Assembly: GCA_049515175.1 (NCBI GenBank)
Contig: JBEKUI010000035.1
Location: 1-23,210, forward strand
DNA from: JACQNR01 sp049515175
Lineage (GTDB): Bacteria; Acidobacteriota; Terriglobia; UBA7540
Direction: 5' to 3'
Length of the DNA: 23,210 bases
A program made the translations under genes and the position numbers. Below, one piece after another: positions 14,945 through 23,210 of the stretch. The notes beneath the pieces are model-generated. The model searched no databases and was not told the DNA's origin. It worked only from the letters and a program-made list of their open reading frames with translations. Each line of letters starts with the position of its first letter. Positions within the stretch are counted from its first letter, which is position 1.

Positions 14945-15187
14945 GTGGAAACCAGCGTTCCTTTTCATGTCGGAAAATTCCTGGTCATCGTGGGCGTCGT
15001 GCTGGTGGGCGCTGGGCTTCTGCTGATGGCCGGAGTCAAATTCTCGTTCTGGGGACTCGGCCGCCTGCCCGGCGACGTCGCCTACAAAGGCAAGAATGTG
15101 TCGTTCTATTTTCCCATCGTTACGTGCCTGGTGGTCAGCGCCGCGCTTACGCTGCTCTTCTGGCTGGTTTCGTATTTCAGACGCTGA
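14945..15187 (+). CDS. DUF2905 small membrane protein
   Basis: The function of this family is unknown. The 80-residue protein has two hydrophobic segments (residues about 9-27, GKFLVIVGVVLVGAGLLLMAG, and about 56-76, FPIVTCLVVSAALTLLFWLVSYF) separated by the conserved loop FSFWGLGRLPGDVAYKGKNVSFYFP. The GRLPGD and KGKN motifs are the family signature. Start chosen as GTG 14945, with GAGGT 6 nt upstream; an in-frame GTG at 14915 has weaker support. It lies alone between ndk and xseA on the same strand, 175 bp after ndk. Confidence 0.88.
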   Translation: METSVPFHVGKFLVIVGVVLVGAGLLLMAGVKFSFWGLGRLPGDVAYKGKNVSFYFPIVTCLVVSAALTLLFWLVSYFRR

Positions 15188-15195
15188 GCCTTGCC

Positions 15196-15301
15196 TGTCC
15201 GTGGTCCGTTGTCGGTTTCCCAGTAGGACTTGCCGATTGCTGAAGGCTGATCGCTGATAGCGTCATTCTGACTCCTGACTTCTGACTCCTGAATTCTCCG
15301 T
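15196..15301. repeat. Long degenerate heptanucleotide array abutting the xseA start
   Basis: About fifteen 7-bp units in a single phase: GTCCGTG (15197), GTCCGTT (15204), GTCGGTT (15211), then diverged units, GCTGAAG (15239), GCTGATC (15246), GCTGATA (15253), GCGTCAT, TCTGACT (15267), CCTGACT (15274), TCTGACT (15281), CCTGAAT (15288). The array fills nearly the whole gap between the DUF2905 stop and xseA and ends 1 nt before the ATG. It resembles the short tandemly repeated heptamers known from cyanobacteria. Confidence 0.85.
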
Positions 15302-15302
15302 T

Positions 15303-16658
15303 ATGGGCCAAGTTCCATTCGACTTTCAGCCGCAGCGCAAGGTCTTCACGGTCTCCGAGTTGAGTACGGAGATCAAGAATCTCCTTGAGAAGAAGTTTCC
15401 CGATGTCTGGGTGACGGGCGAAGTTTCGAATTTCCGTGGCGCCACGTCCGGCCATCTCTACTTCACGCTCAAGGACGCGAACGCGCAGATTCGCGCGGTC
15501 TGCTTTCGCAACCAGGCGCGCTACCTCAAATTCAAACCGCAGGACGGAATCTCCGTGATCGCGCGCGGCCATCTGAGCGTTTACGAAGCGCGCGGCGAGT
15601 ATCAGCTTTACGTGGATTACCTCGAACCCGCCGGCGTCGGCGCGCTGCAACTGGCCTTCGAGCAATTGAAGCAGAAGCTCGCCGCGGAAGGCCTGTTTGA
15701 TCCAGCGCGGAAGAAGCCTCTGCCCGTGCTGCCGCGCGCCATCGGTGTCGTCACCTCACCCACCGGCGCGGTGATTCGCGACATCCTGCGCGTCCTCAAG
15801 CGCCGCTTCCGGAACATGAATGTCACAATTTATCCCGTCAAAGTGCAGGGCGAGGGAGCCGCAGAAGAAATCGCCGCGGGGATCGAGTACTTCAACAAAC
15901 ACCCGCTGGCGGATGTCTTGATCGTGGCGCGCGGCGGCGGCTCGCTGGAAGACCTTTGGGCGTTCAATGAAGAGGCGGTGGCGCGCGCCATCGCCACGTC
16001 GAAGATTCCGGTGATCTCTGCCGTCGGCCACGAGACGGATTTCACCATCGCCGACTTCGTCGCCGACCTGCGCGCGCCCACGCCCTCGGCCGCGGCAGAA
16101 CTGGTTGTGCATCGGAAGCAGGACTTCACTGACGAACTCCGCGAGCGCGCCCGGCGGATGGGCCAGGTGATGCGGCTGGGACTTTCCGAGGCGCGTGAGC
16201 AACTCACCGCGCTGCGCATGCACCACGTTTTCCAGACGATCCGAGCGCGCCTCGGGGAACGCGCCCAGCGGGTCGATGAATGTATGGTGGAGTTGAACCG
16301 CCTGATCCGCGAACAGTTGACCGACAGCCGCGAAGCGCTGCTCCATGCCTCGGCGGGAATTGTTCGATACGATTTCCGCAGGCTCCTGAAAATGAAGCGG
16401 GCCGAACTGGACCAGCGCGGCGTCAGGCTCCAGTCCGAGTTCGTGCGCCTGCTCGTGGAACGCCGCAATCGACTGGCCCACTTCGACTCGCTCCTGAAAG
16501 AACGCAGCCCGCTGACCATCCTCCATCGCGGCTACTCGATCACTCGCGACGCCCACGGCCACATCGTCCGCGACGCCGCCCAGGTCGCCCTCGGCGACGA
16601 CCTCTCCATCCGCCTCGACCGCGGGGAACTCGGCGCCACAGTCACAAAGAAACCCTAG
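15303..16658 (+). CDS. xseA: Exodeoxyribonuclease VII large subunit
   Basis: XseA is the catalytic subunit of exonuclease VII, which degrades single-stranded DNA from both ends and acts in mismatch repair and recombination. The 451-residue protein has the expected N-terminal OB-fold (VSELSTEIKNLLEKKFPDVWVTGEVSNFRGATSGHLYFTLKD), then FDPARKKPLPVLPRAIGVVTSPTGAVIRDIL, ADVLIVARGGGSLEDLWAFNEE and VISAVGHETDFTIADFVADLRAPTPSAAAE, followed by a long coiled-coil region and the C-terminal LKERSPLTILHRGYSI. No small-subunit gene (xseB) follows; the next gene runs in the opposite direction. No Shine-Dalgarno sequence is present because a heptad array reaches the start codon. Confidence 0.97.
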   Translation: MGQVPFDFQPQRKVFTVSELSTEIKNLLEKKFPDVWVTGEVSNFRGATSGHLYFTLKDANAQIRAVCFRNQARYLKFKPQDGISVIARGHLSVYEARGEYQLYVDYLEPAGVGALQLAFEQLKQKLAAEGLFDPARKKPLPVLPRAIGVVTSPTGAVIRDILRVLKRRFRNMNVTIYPVKVQGEGAAEEIAAGIEYFNKHPLADVLIVARGGGSLEDLWAFNEEAVARAIATSKIPVISAVGHETDFTIADFVADLRAPTPSAAAELVVHRKQDFTDELRERARRMGQVMRLGLSEAREQLTALRMHHVFQTIRARLGERAQRVDECMVELNRLIREQLTDSREALLHASAGIVRYDFRRLLKMKRAELDQRGVRLQSEFVRLLVERRNRLAHFDSLLKERSPLTILHRGYSITRDAHGHIVRDAAQVALGDDLSIRLDRGELGATVTKKP

Positions 16659-16672
16659 GGGCGAACCGCCCC
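16658..16672. terminator. Possible bidirectional terminator between convergent genes
   Basis: GGGGCG (16658-16663) and CGCCCC (16667-16672) form a 6-bp GC stem with a 3-nt loop, starting at the last base of the xseA stop. On the minus strand it is followed by GGGTTTCTTTG, a loose T-rich tract. There is no clear T-run on the plus strand. Confidence 0.4.
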
Positions 16673-16701
16673 GACACAAACATCCTGTTATTACCTTCTT
16701 G

Positions 16702-17184
16702 CTAGAGCTTGTAGCCAATCTTCCGCAGGAAGTCCCTACGCCATTTGATGTCGGCGTCGGTTTCGAGGCCTTTCGTCTTGACACCGTCGATAACGCCGAG
16801 GATGCCGCGGCCCTGCTCACTTTCGGCGACGATGACTTCCACGGAATTGGCGGTGGCGCAGAAGATCTGGCAGACCTCCGGGACGTTCTTGATCGAGTTG
16901 AGGATGTTAACGGGGAAGCCGCCTTCCATGAAGATGATGAACGAGTGGCCGCAAGAGAGGGCGACGGCATTTTTCTGAGCCGTCTCGATGAGCCTCTGGT
17001 CGTTACCCGCGTAGCGGACCAGCGCGGGGCCGGATGATTCGCAGAACGCAATTCCAAACTTCATGCTTGGCACGGTTTGCACGATGGCCTCGTAGAGGTC
17101 TTCGACGGTCTTGATGAAGTGCGACTGGCCAAGAATGAAGTTCATGTCGGCGGGTTTTTCGATCGTGACGGTTTTCAGTTCCAT
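16702..17184 (-). CDS. Adenosine-specific kinase family protein (PF04008-type)
   Basis: Archaeal and bacterial proteins of this family are annotated as adenosine-specific kinases on structural evidence from a Pyrobaculum homologue; the role in bacteria is poorly established. The 160-residue protein matches along its length: KPADMNFILGQSHFIKTVEDLYEAIVQTVPSMKFGIAFCESSGPALVRYAGND, then CGHSFIIFMEGGFPVNILNSIKNVPEVCQIFCATANSVEVIVAE, and RGILGVIDGVKTKGLETDADI near the C-terminus. The ATG has GGAG 6 nt upstream. It lies 80 bp downstream of lepA on the same strand and may be co-transcribed, and it converges with xseA. Confidence 0.9.
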   Translation of the reverse strand: MELKTVTIEKPADMNFILGQSHFIKTVEDLYEAIVQTVPSMKFGIAFCESSGPALVRYAGNDQRLIETAQKNAVALSCGHSFIIFMEGGFPVNILNSIKNVPEVCQIFCATANSVEVIVAESEQGRGILGVIDGVKTKGLETDADIKWRRDFLRKIGYKL

Positions 17185-17264
17185 GGGCGACTCCGGGGAA
17201 TGGGTTGAGGAGGAATTCTAACGCGCCTGCTGGTGTGATGGAAGGGACGTTTCGCGGACCGCCT

Positions 17265-19067
<1,803 letters not shown>

Positions 19068-19179
19068 CTATTTTTCAATTCGCCGGTGCGAAGCGGGAGA
19101 TCTGCTGGTGGAGAAAACCCCGTGGAACCGATGCGGCAGGGCACAACCTTTATCGATTTCGCGGCTATTTCCAAACCCT

Positions 19180-19208
19180 TTGAAAATCTAGCAGAACGGC
19201 GGTATCCT
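19180..19208 (+). promoter_or_regulatory. Candidate promoter of the TPR-GAF gene
   Basis: TTGAAA (19180-19185), a 17-bp spacer, and TATCCT (19203-19208). The hexamers match consensus at 5 and 4 of 6 positions. Transcription would start near 19215, about 45 nt before the ATG. Confidence 0.5.
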
Positions 19209-19260
19209 GTCAATTTGCGCGCCGACTGGAAGTAGGCAGGAAGCGCGCGCCCCGGTTGCC

Positions 19261-21795
19261 ATGCCCGACATCGACAAGCTCTTCGAAAAAGCGGAGAAGT
19301 ATCTTCAGAAGCAGAAATTCGAGTCGGCACTTGAGACCTTTCAAGAAATCTACAAGTACCAGCCGAATGACGAAGAGGTTCTGCTCAACCTGGGGGACCT
19401 CTGCCTCCGCTGCAACCGCATTGCGGAGAGTGTCCGCTACCAGTCGCGGCTCGTCGACCTCTATACCAAAAAGAATGACCTCACCAAGGCAATTGCTACC
19501 TGCCGGAAGGTCCTGAAATCGACGCCCCGCGAAGTGAATACGTTGATGAAACTGGGCTGGCTTCTGGAAAAGGGGCGCAAGGATTCGGAAGCGCTCGAAG
19601 CCTACCGGGAGGCGGCAACAGCGTACCGCGCGGCGGGGGCCGAAGCCCAGGTGCTCGACTGCCTGCAGCGCATCCTCCGACTCGACCCCAATAATCTGAA
19701 CGCCCATTTCGAGGTGGGCGAGCAAGCGGTCAAGATGCGGCAGCCCACGGTGGGTGCGGGCGCCTTTTTGCAGGGGGCGCAGCTGGCGCTCAAGTCTGGG
19801 CAGGAGGACCGTTGGGCAGAATTGGTGGAGCGCGCCCATTTGCTGGACCCCGCACACGAAGGGGCCAGCATCGCGGCAGTCGAGCTATTTCTGAAGAGAA
19901 AACAGGGTTCCGAAGCGGTCAAGTTGGTCGAACCGATTCAGGCCGCCAAGCCCGACGACTTGAACCTCCTGCAGTTGCTCGCCGCGGGTTATCTCCAGAC
20001 GAAAGACTTCGGCAAAGCCCAGCCGCTCTGTTGGAAACTCTATCAAGCCAGACCGGAAGCAATCGATTTGGTTGTGACCTTGGCGGAAGGCTTGGCGCAA
20101 GCCGGCCAGACGGACGCCGCCATAAACCTGCTCAATCAAATCAAGCCGCGGCTGTTCCAGCAAGGGAAGCGAGAAGACTTCCTGAGAATCATCGAAGGCA
20201 TTTACAGTGCGGACGAGTCGAACCTGCCCGTGCTTGAGATGCTGGCCGGACTTTACAACGAACTGAACAAAGAGGACGGATTGCGGCGCTCGCTTTCGCG
20301 GCTGTTCAGTCTCTACGTGGCGTCTGAGCAGTACGAAAAAGGAGCGGACATGCTGGAGCGGATCATGGATGTGGACCCCTATGGCGCCGGTCATTACGAT
20401 CGCCTGCTGACCCTGGAAGGGCACATCGACCGAATCTTGTACGACAACATCTCCTCGCGCCTGCAACCTCCTTCCACGGTGCGTCCCGCAGCGACGGCGG
20501 CGGGCGAGACGGAAGCCGCCAGCAAGGAAGGCCTGGACGACCTCATCATCGAAGCGGAGATGTATCAACAGTATCAGCTCGATGCGAAGCTGGCAGAGAC
20601 GCTCGCCAAGATCAACCGACTGTTCCCCGGAGCGCAACAGAACAAGCCGCGCTTGCGGGATTTGTACAACGCGGCGGGGTTTACCCCCGCCGCCGGACCT
20701 TCCCGAGAGAGTCCTCCGCCCAAGGAAGCGGCTGTGCTCAGGACCGAGGTGCCTCCGCCACCCACGCAAGCTTCCCTCGAAGGACTGAAGAGGATTTCTG
20801 AGATCACCGGCAACATTTACCGGGAATCGACTCCGCAGGGCGTGATGCAGGTCACGGTCAATGAGCTTGGGCGGACGCTCAACGCCAGCCGCTGCTGGGG
20901 TGCGCTCGGTTCGCCGGATCGCCCGCCCTCACTGACGGTCGAGTATTGCTTGCCGGCAACATCTTCCTCGGACGTTGCCGCGGCGCTGGAGGTGAGCGGC
21001 GCGTTGCTGCGCCAGGCGACCGGCAAGCCCGATGGCTGGATGATGGATGATGTCAGCCGGTTTCCTGTGCTGGCCGAGGTCATGTCTCACGTCCAAAAAC
21101 TGGGGATCAAGTCGCTGCTGGGGCTTCCCCTCATGGATCGGGATCAGCCCGCCGGGTTGATCCTGGTCGAGCAATGCGATGGGGCGAGGGCCTGGACTCC
21201 CAACGAGGTGTTGCTATTGCAGACCGTCGCCACCCAGGTGGTCATTGCCGTCAACAATTCCAAACTACGGCGGCTGGTTCGCAGCATCGCCGGTACCGAC
21301 CAATCGACGGCGCTGTTGCCCCGCAGTTCCTATCTGGATTGCTTGCTTTCAGAAGCAGGGCGGGCGAAAGAACTTTCCAAGCCCCTCTCGGTCTGCTTGC
21401 TGGAACCAGAGAAACCCACGGCCCTCGTTCGCGGCCTTGGCGACGCTGGTTTGCAGCGCTACTTGCAGCAGATTGCCAAAGTTCTGCAATCCAACTTGCG
21501 CCAGAACGACATTGCCATCCGTTACAGTCCCTGGGCCGTGGCCATCATTCTGCCGGACACGCCGTTGCCCCAGGGTGGATTGGCAGTGGAGAAACTCCGC
21601 CGTGCCATCTCGCAACTGAAACTGGATGGGGCTCCGGCCCAGAATCTTTGCGGTGCGGTGTGCGAGGTGCCGCTGGGGCTGACCTTCGACCCCGTGGATG
21701 GAATCACGGAAGTGATCAACCGGCTCGAATCCGTCATGGAACAGGTCCACAAGGAAGGCGGTCAACGCATTTTCATTTCGGCCTTCAAGGGCTGA
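19261..21795 (+). CDS. TPR-repeat protein with GAF domain and degenerate GGDEF-like C-terminus
   Basis: 844 residues with no signal peptide or membrane segment, so probably cytoplasmic. Residues 1 to about 450 are a series of tetratricopeptide repeats (for example FESALETFQEIYKYQPNDEEVLLNLGDLC, LTKAIATCRKVLKSTPREVNTLMKLGWLL), likely a protein-binding scaffold. A Pro-rich linker near 480-503 leads to a GAF domain (about 505-670; ISEITGNIYRESTPQGVMQVTVNELGRTLNASRCW to EVLLLQTVATQVVIAVNN). The last about 165 residues follow the diguanylate cyclase fold (DQSTALLPRSSYLDCLLSEAG in place of DxLTGLxNR), but where GGDEF should be there is SPWAV (756-760, in IAIRYSPWAVAIILPD), so it should not make c-di-GMP. 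No Shine-Dalgarno sequence is well placed. It probably senses a ligand and signals through protein contacts; this is inference. Confidence 0.88.
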   Translation: MPDIDKLFEKAEKYLQKQKFESALETFQEIYKYQPNDEEVLLNLGDLCLRCNRIAESVRYQSRLVDLYTKKNDLTKAIATCRKVLKSTPREVNTLMKLGWLLEKGRKDSEALEAYREAATAYRAAGAEAQVLDCLQRILRLDPNNLNAHFEVGEQAVKMRQPTVGAGAFLQGAQLALKSGQEDRWAELVERAHLLDPAHEGASIAAVELFLKRKQGSEAVKLVEPIQAAKPDDLNLLQLLAAGYLQTKDFGKAQPLCWKLYQARPEAIDLVVTLAEGLAQAGQTDAAINLLNQIKPRLFQQGKREDFLRIIEGIYSADESNLPVLEMLAGLYNELNKEDGLRRSLSRLFSLYVASEQYEKGADMLERIMDVDPYGAGHYDRLLTLEGHIDRILYDNISSRLQPPSTVRPAATAAGETEAASKEGLDDLIIEAEMYQQYQLDAKLAETLAKINRLFPGAQQNKPRLRDLYNAAGFTPAAGPSRESPPPKEAAVLRTEVPPPPTQASLEGLKRISEITGNIYRESTPQGVMQVTVNELGRTLNASRCWGALGSPDRPPSLTVEYCLPATSSSDVAAALEVSGALLRQATGKPDGWMMDDVSRFPVLAEVMSHVQKLGIKSLLGLPLMDRDQPAGLILVEQCDGARAWTPNEVLLLQTVATQVVIAVNNSKLRRLVRSIAGTDQSTALLPRSSYLDCLLSEAGRAKELSKPLSVCLLEPEKPTALVRGLGDAGLQRYLQQIAKVLQSNLRQNDIAIRYSPWAVAIILPDTPLPQGGLAVEKLRRAISQLKLDGAPAQNLCGAVCEVPLGLTFDPVDGITEVINRLESVMEQVHKEGGQRIFISAFKG

Positions 21796-21889
21796 CCTTC
21801 CTCGACTACTCCGATCCGAAAAGCCCGACGCCAAACACGGCTCTTCAGACCGTGCGATAGGATCTGCGGGACATTCGCCGGAAGGGAAG

Positions 21890-21907
21890 TCCGGAGGTTC
21901 CTCCGGA
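21890..21907. promoter_or_regulatory. Perfect palindrome upstream of the enoyl-CoA hydratase gene
   Basis: TCCGGAGG (21890-21897), TT, CCTCCGGA (21900-21907): an 18-bp perfect inverted repeat with a 2-nt centre, 48 nt before the ATG. No T-run follows, so it is more like an operator or an mRNA hairpin than a terminator. No known regulator is assigned. Confidence 0.45.
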
Positions 21908-21955
21908 TGGGGACGGAACGCGCGGTTGAGAAAGCAAGCAGGTTGGGGGATTCCC

Positions 21956-22738
21956 ATGACCTACGAAACGATACTTTATGAGAAACGGAACGGCATCGGC
22001 TACGTCACCATCAATCGGCCCGAGAAGTTGAATGCGCTCAACCGGAAAGTGATTGCAGAGCTGGACGAATGCTTTGGGGGGATTCAGAGCGATGACGAGG
22101 TCCGAGTCGTCATCCTGACCGGGGCAGGCGAGAAGGCCTTCGTCGCTGGCGCGGACATCGGTGAGCTCTCGGCTCTGACCTCTCTCGAAAGCCGGGAGAC
22201 TTCGGCGCGCGGGCAGCTCGTTCTGGATCGGATTGAGAATCTGGGCAAGCCCGTCATTGCCGCCCTCAATGGTTACGCATTGGGTGGAGGCTGTGAGCTG
22301 GCGATGGCCTGCGCGCTGCGTATCGCCTCGGAAAACGCCCGCCTGGGACAGCCAGAAGTCAAACTGGGGATCATTCCCGGTTACGGCGGCACACAGCGGC
22401 TGGCCCGGCTGATTGGCCGGGGCAGGGCATTGGAGCTGATCCTGACCGGTGACGCGGTCAGCGCTCAAGAGGCTTACCGGCTTGGGCTGGTGAATGCCGT
22501 CGTGCCGCTGGCCGACCTCATCCCATCCTGCGAAGCGATGGCGCGTAAGATTGCCGCCAATGCGCCGCTGGCCGTCAAGTTCGCCCTCGAGGCCGTTCAG
22601 CACGGGCTGCAGATGACGTTGGACGAGGGCCAGTTCCTGGAAGCGAATCTTTTTGGTCTCTGCTGCACGACGGAAGATATGAAGGAAGGAACGCGGGCGT
22701 TCCTGGAAAAAAGACCGGCCCAGTTCAAAGGCAAGTAG
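21956..22738 (+). CDS. Enoyl-CoA hydratase/isomerase family protein (crotonase)
   Basis: Crotonases hydrate 2-enoyl-CoA esters in fatty-acid oxidation or related CoA pathways. Start at ATG 21956, with GGGGGA 5 nt upstream; 260 residues. The oxyanion-hole motif AGEKAFVAGADIGEL is present, and both catalytic glutamates are in place 20 residues apart as in true hydratases: Glu114 in GYALGGGCELAMACALRIA and Glu134 in LGQPEVKLGIIPGYGGTQRL. The C-terminus has RAFLEKRPAQFKGK, typical of short-chain (3-hydroxybutyryl-CoA dehydratase-like) members. No other beta-oxidation gene is adjacent, so the pathway cannot be fixed. An in-frame TTG at 21926 is a less likely start. Confidence 0.95.
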   Translation: MTYETILYEKRNGIGYVTINRPEKLNALNRKVIAELDECFGGIQSDDEVRVVILTGAGEKAFVAGADIGELSALTSLESRETSARGQLVLDRIENLGKPVIAALNGYALGGGCELAMACALRIASENARLGQPEVKLGIIPGYGGTQRLARLIGRGRALELILTGDAVSAQEAYRLGLVNAVVPLADLIPSCEAMARKIAANAPLAVKFALEAVQHGLQMTLDEGQFLEANLFGLCCTTEDMKEGTRAFLEKRPAQFKGK

Positions 22739-22766
22739 GCGAGCCGTTTTGATATGCTGGATTTTC

Positions 22767-22801
22767 TTGCGCCTCTTGCTTGTTACTCGTCTCTCGTTAC
22801 T
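22767..22801. repeat. Degenerate heptanucleotide array abutting the nusB start
   Basis: Five units in 7-nt phase: TTGCGCC (22767), TCTTGCT (22774), TGTTACT (22781), CGTCTCT (22788), CGTTACT (22795). The array ends 4 nt before the nusB ATG. Confidence 0.6.
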
Positions 22802-22805
22802 GAAG

Positions 22806-23210
22806 ATGGCTTCTCGTCGTAAAGCCCGCGAGCTCGCATTACAGATGCTCTTCCAATGGGAGCAGGGCAAGCACCCTCCGCACCATGTCATCAGCACATT
22901 TCTCCTCGCTCGCCAGGCGGAGCCGGAGGTGGAGCAGTTCGCGCAAGCGCTGTTTGAGGGCACGATCGGAGAGGTCGAAGAACTGGACCGGCGTATCCGT
23001 GGGCAGGCAGAGCACTGGCGCTTGGAACGCATGGCCGCCGTGGACCGCAATCTTCTCAGGCTGGCCCTCTTCGAGCTCCTGCACTACCCCGAAACACCTC
23101 CGGCCGTCGTCATCAATGAAGCTTTGGAGATTGCCCGCCGGTTCTCCGACAAGGATTCGGTTGATTTCGTGAATGGCGTGCTCGACGCCATCCGCAAAGG
23201 CCTCCCCTCG
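22806..23210 (+). CDS. nusB: Transcription antitermination factor NusB, 3'-truncated by the window edge
   Basis: NusB binds the boxA RNA with NusE (ribosomal protein S10) and supports antitermination of rRNA operons. The frame from ATG 22806 is open to the window end (135 codons). Family motifs are present: MASRRKARELALQMLFQWEQG, then FAQALFEGTIGEVEELDRRI, HWRLERMAAVDRNLLRLALFELLHYPETPPAVVINEALEIARRFSDKDSVDFVNGVLDAI. Only a few C-terminal residues are probably missing. GAAG immediately before the ATG is too close to act as a Shine-Dalgarno sequence; a heptad array lies upstream. The preceding gene is the crotonase, 67 bp upstream. Confidence 0.95.
   Translation, partial: MASRRKARELALQMLFQWEQGKHPPHHVISTFLLARQAEPEVEQFAQALFEGTIGEVEELDRRIRGQAEHWRLERMAAVDRNLLRLALFELLHYPETPPAVVINEALEIARRFSDKDSVDFVNGVLDAIRKGLPS

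Noticed and set aside
15196..15301. CRISPR array
   Set aside because: Units are 7 bp, degenerate and contiguous, with no spacers, and no cas gene is nearby.
15756..17057. 433-codon minus-strand open frame across xseA and the adenosine-kinase gene
   Set aside because: It is antisense to xseA for most of its length, and the remainder is another frame of the kinase gene.

Overview
The window is 23.2 kb of GC-rich, densely coded bacterial chromosome. No rRNA, tRNA, CRISPR array or recognisable insertion-sequence transposase is visible. The gene set suggests an Acidobacteriota-like soil or sediment bacterium: sucC/sucD/ndk together, several Tat- or Sec-exported carbohydrate-active proteins, a TPR-GAF protein, DUF2905, and intergenic heptanucleotide repeats. 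This placement is an inference from gene content, not a proof.

Layout. (1) 1-1098 is the 3' part of trpE. (2) 1141-1715 is a minus-strand toxin-antitoxin pair (ribbon-helix-helix antitoxin, MazF/PemK-like toxin) with a near-consensus promoter that would give a leaderless mRNA. (3) 1774-7701 is an exported-protein block: a multidomain alpha/alpha-toroid protein, a GNAT acetyltransferase, a Tat-exported xylose-isomerase-like TIM barrel, a divergent Tat-exported WbsX/GH99-like protein, and a tiny pilin-like ORF. (4) 7986-11623 carries trpG and, in the opposite direction, trpD followed closely by a secreted TIM-barrel glycosidase-like gene. The trp genes are therefore scattered among carbohydrate genes. 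(5) 11808-14769 is sucC, a four-helix-bundle gene, sucD and ndk. (6) 14945-19067 holds DUF2905, xseA, an adenosine-specific kinase family gene and lepA. (7) 19261-23210 holds a TPR-GAF-degenerate GGDEF protein, an enoyl-CoA hydratase and the 5' part of nusB.

The most striking structure lies between sucC and sucD. A four-helix-bundle (S23/Avd-like) gene is bracketed by 38-bp imperfect inverted repeats (32/38 identical), each built of degenerate 8-bp units. The repeats are flanked by the same tetranucleotide, CATA, and they supply the stop codons of both sucC and the four-helix-bundle gene. Related arrays of degenerate 7-bp units end within a few bases of the start codons of sucC, xseA and nusB, replacing any Shine-Dalgarno sequence. 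Similar arrays lie upstream of the GNAT gene and downstream of trpG. Two REP-like palindromes sit next to trpG and trpD. The genome thus seems to carry several dispersed short-repeat families that contact gene boundaries, and the four-helix-bundle cassette may be a small mobile or domesticated element associated with one of them.

Functional links. TrpE, TrpG and TrpD act in consecutive steps of tryptophan synthesis. SucCD and Ndk link TCA-cycle substrate-level phosphorylation to nucleotide balancing. The exported proteins probably act on an extracellular or periplasmic glycan, but no substrate can be read from the sequence.
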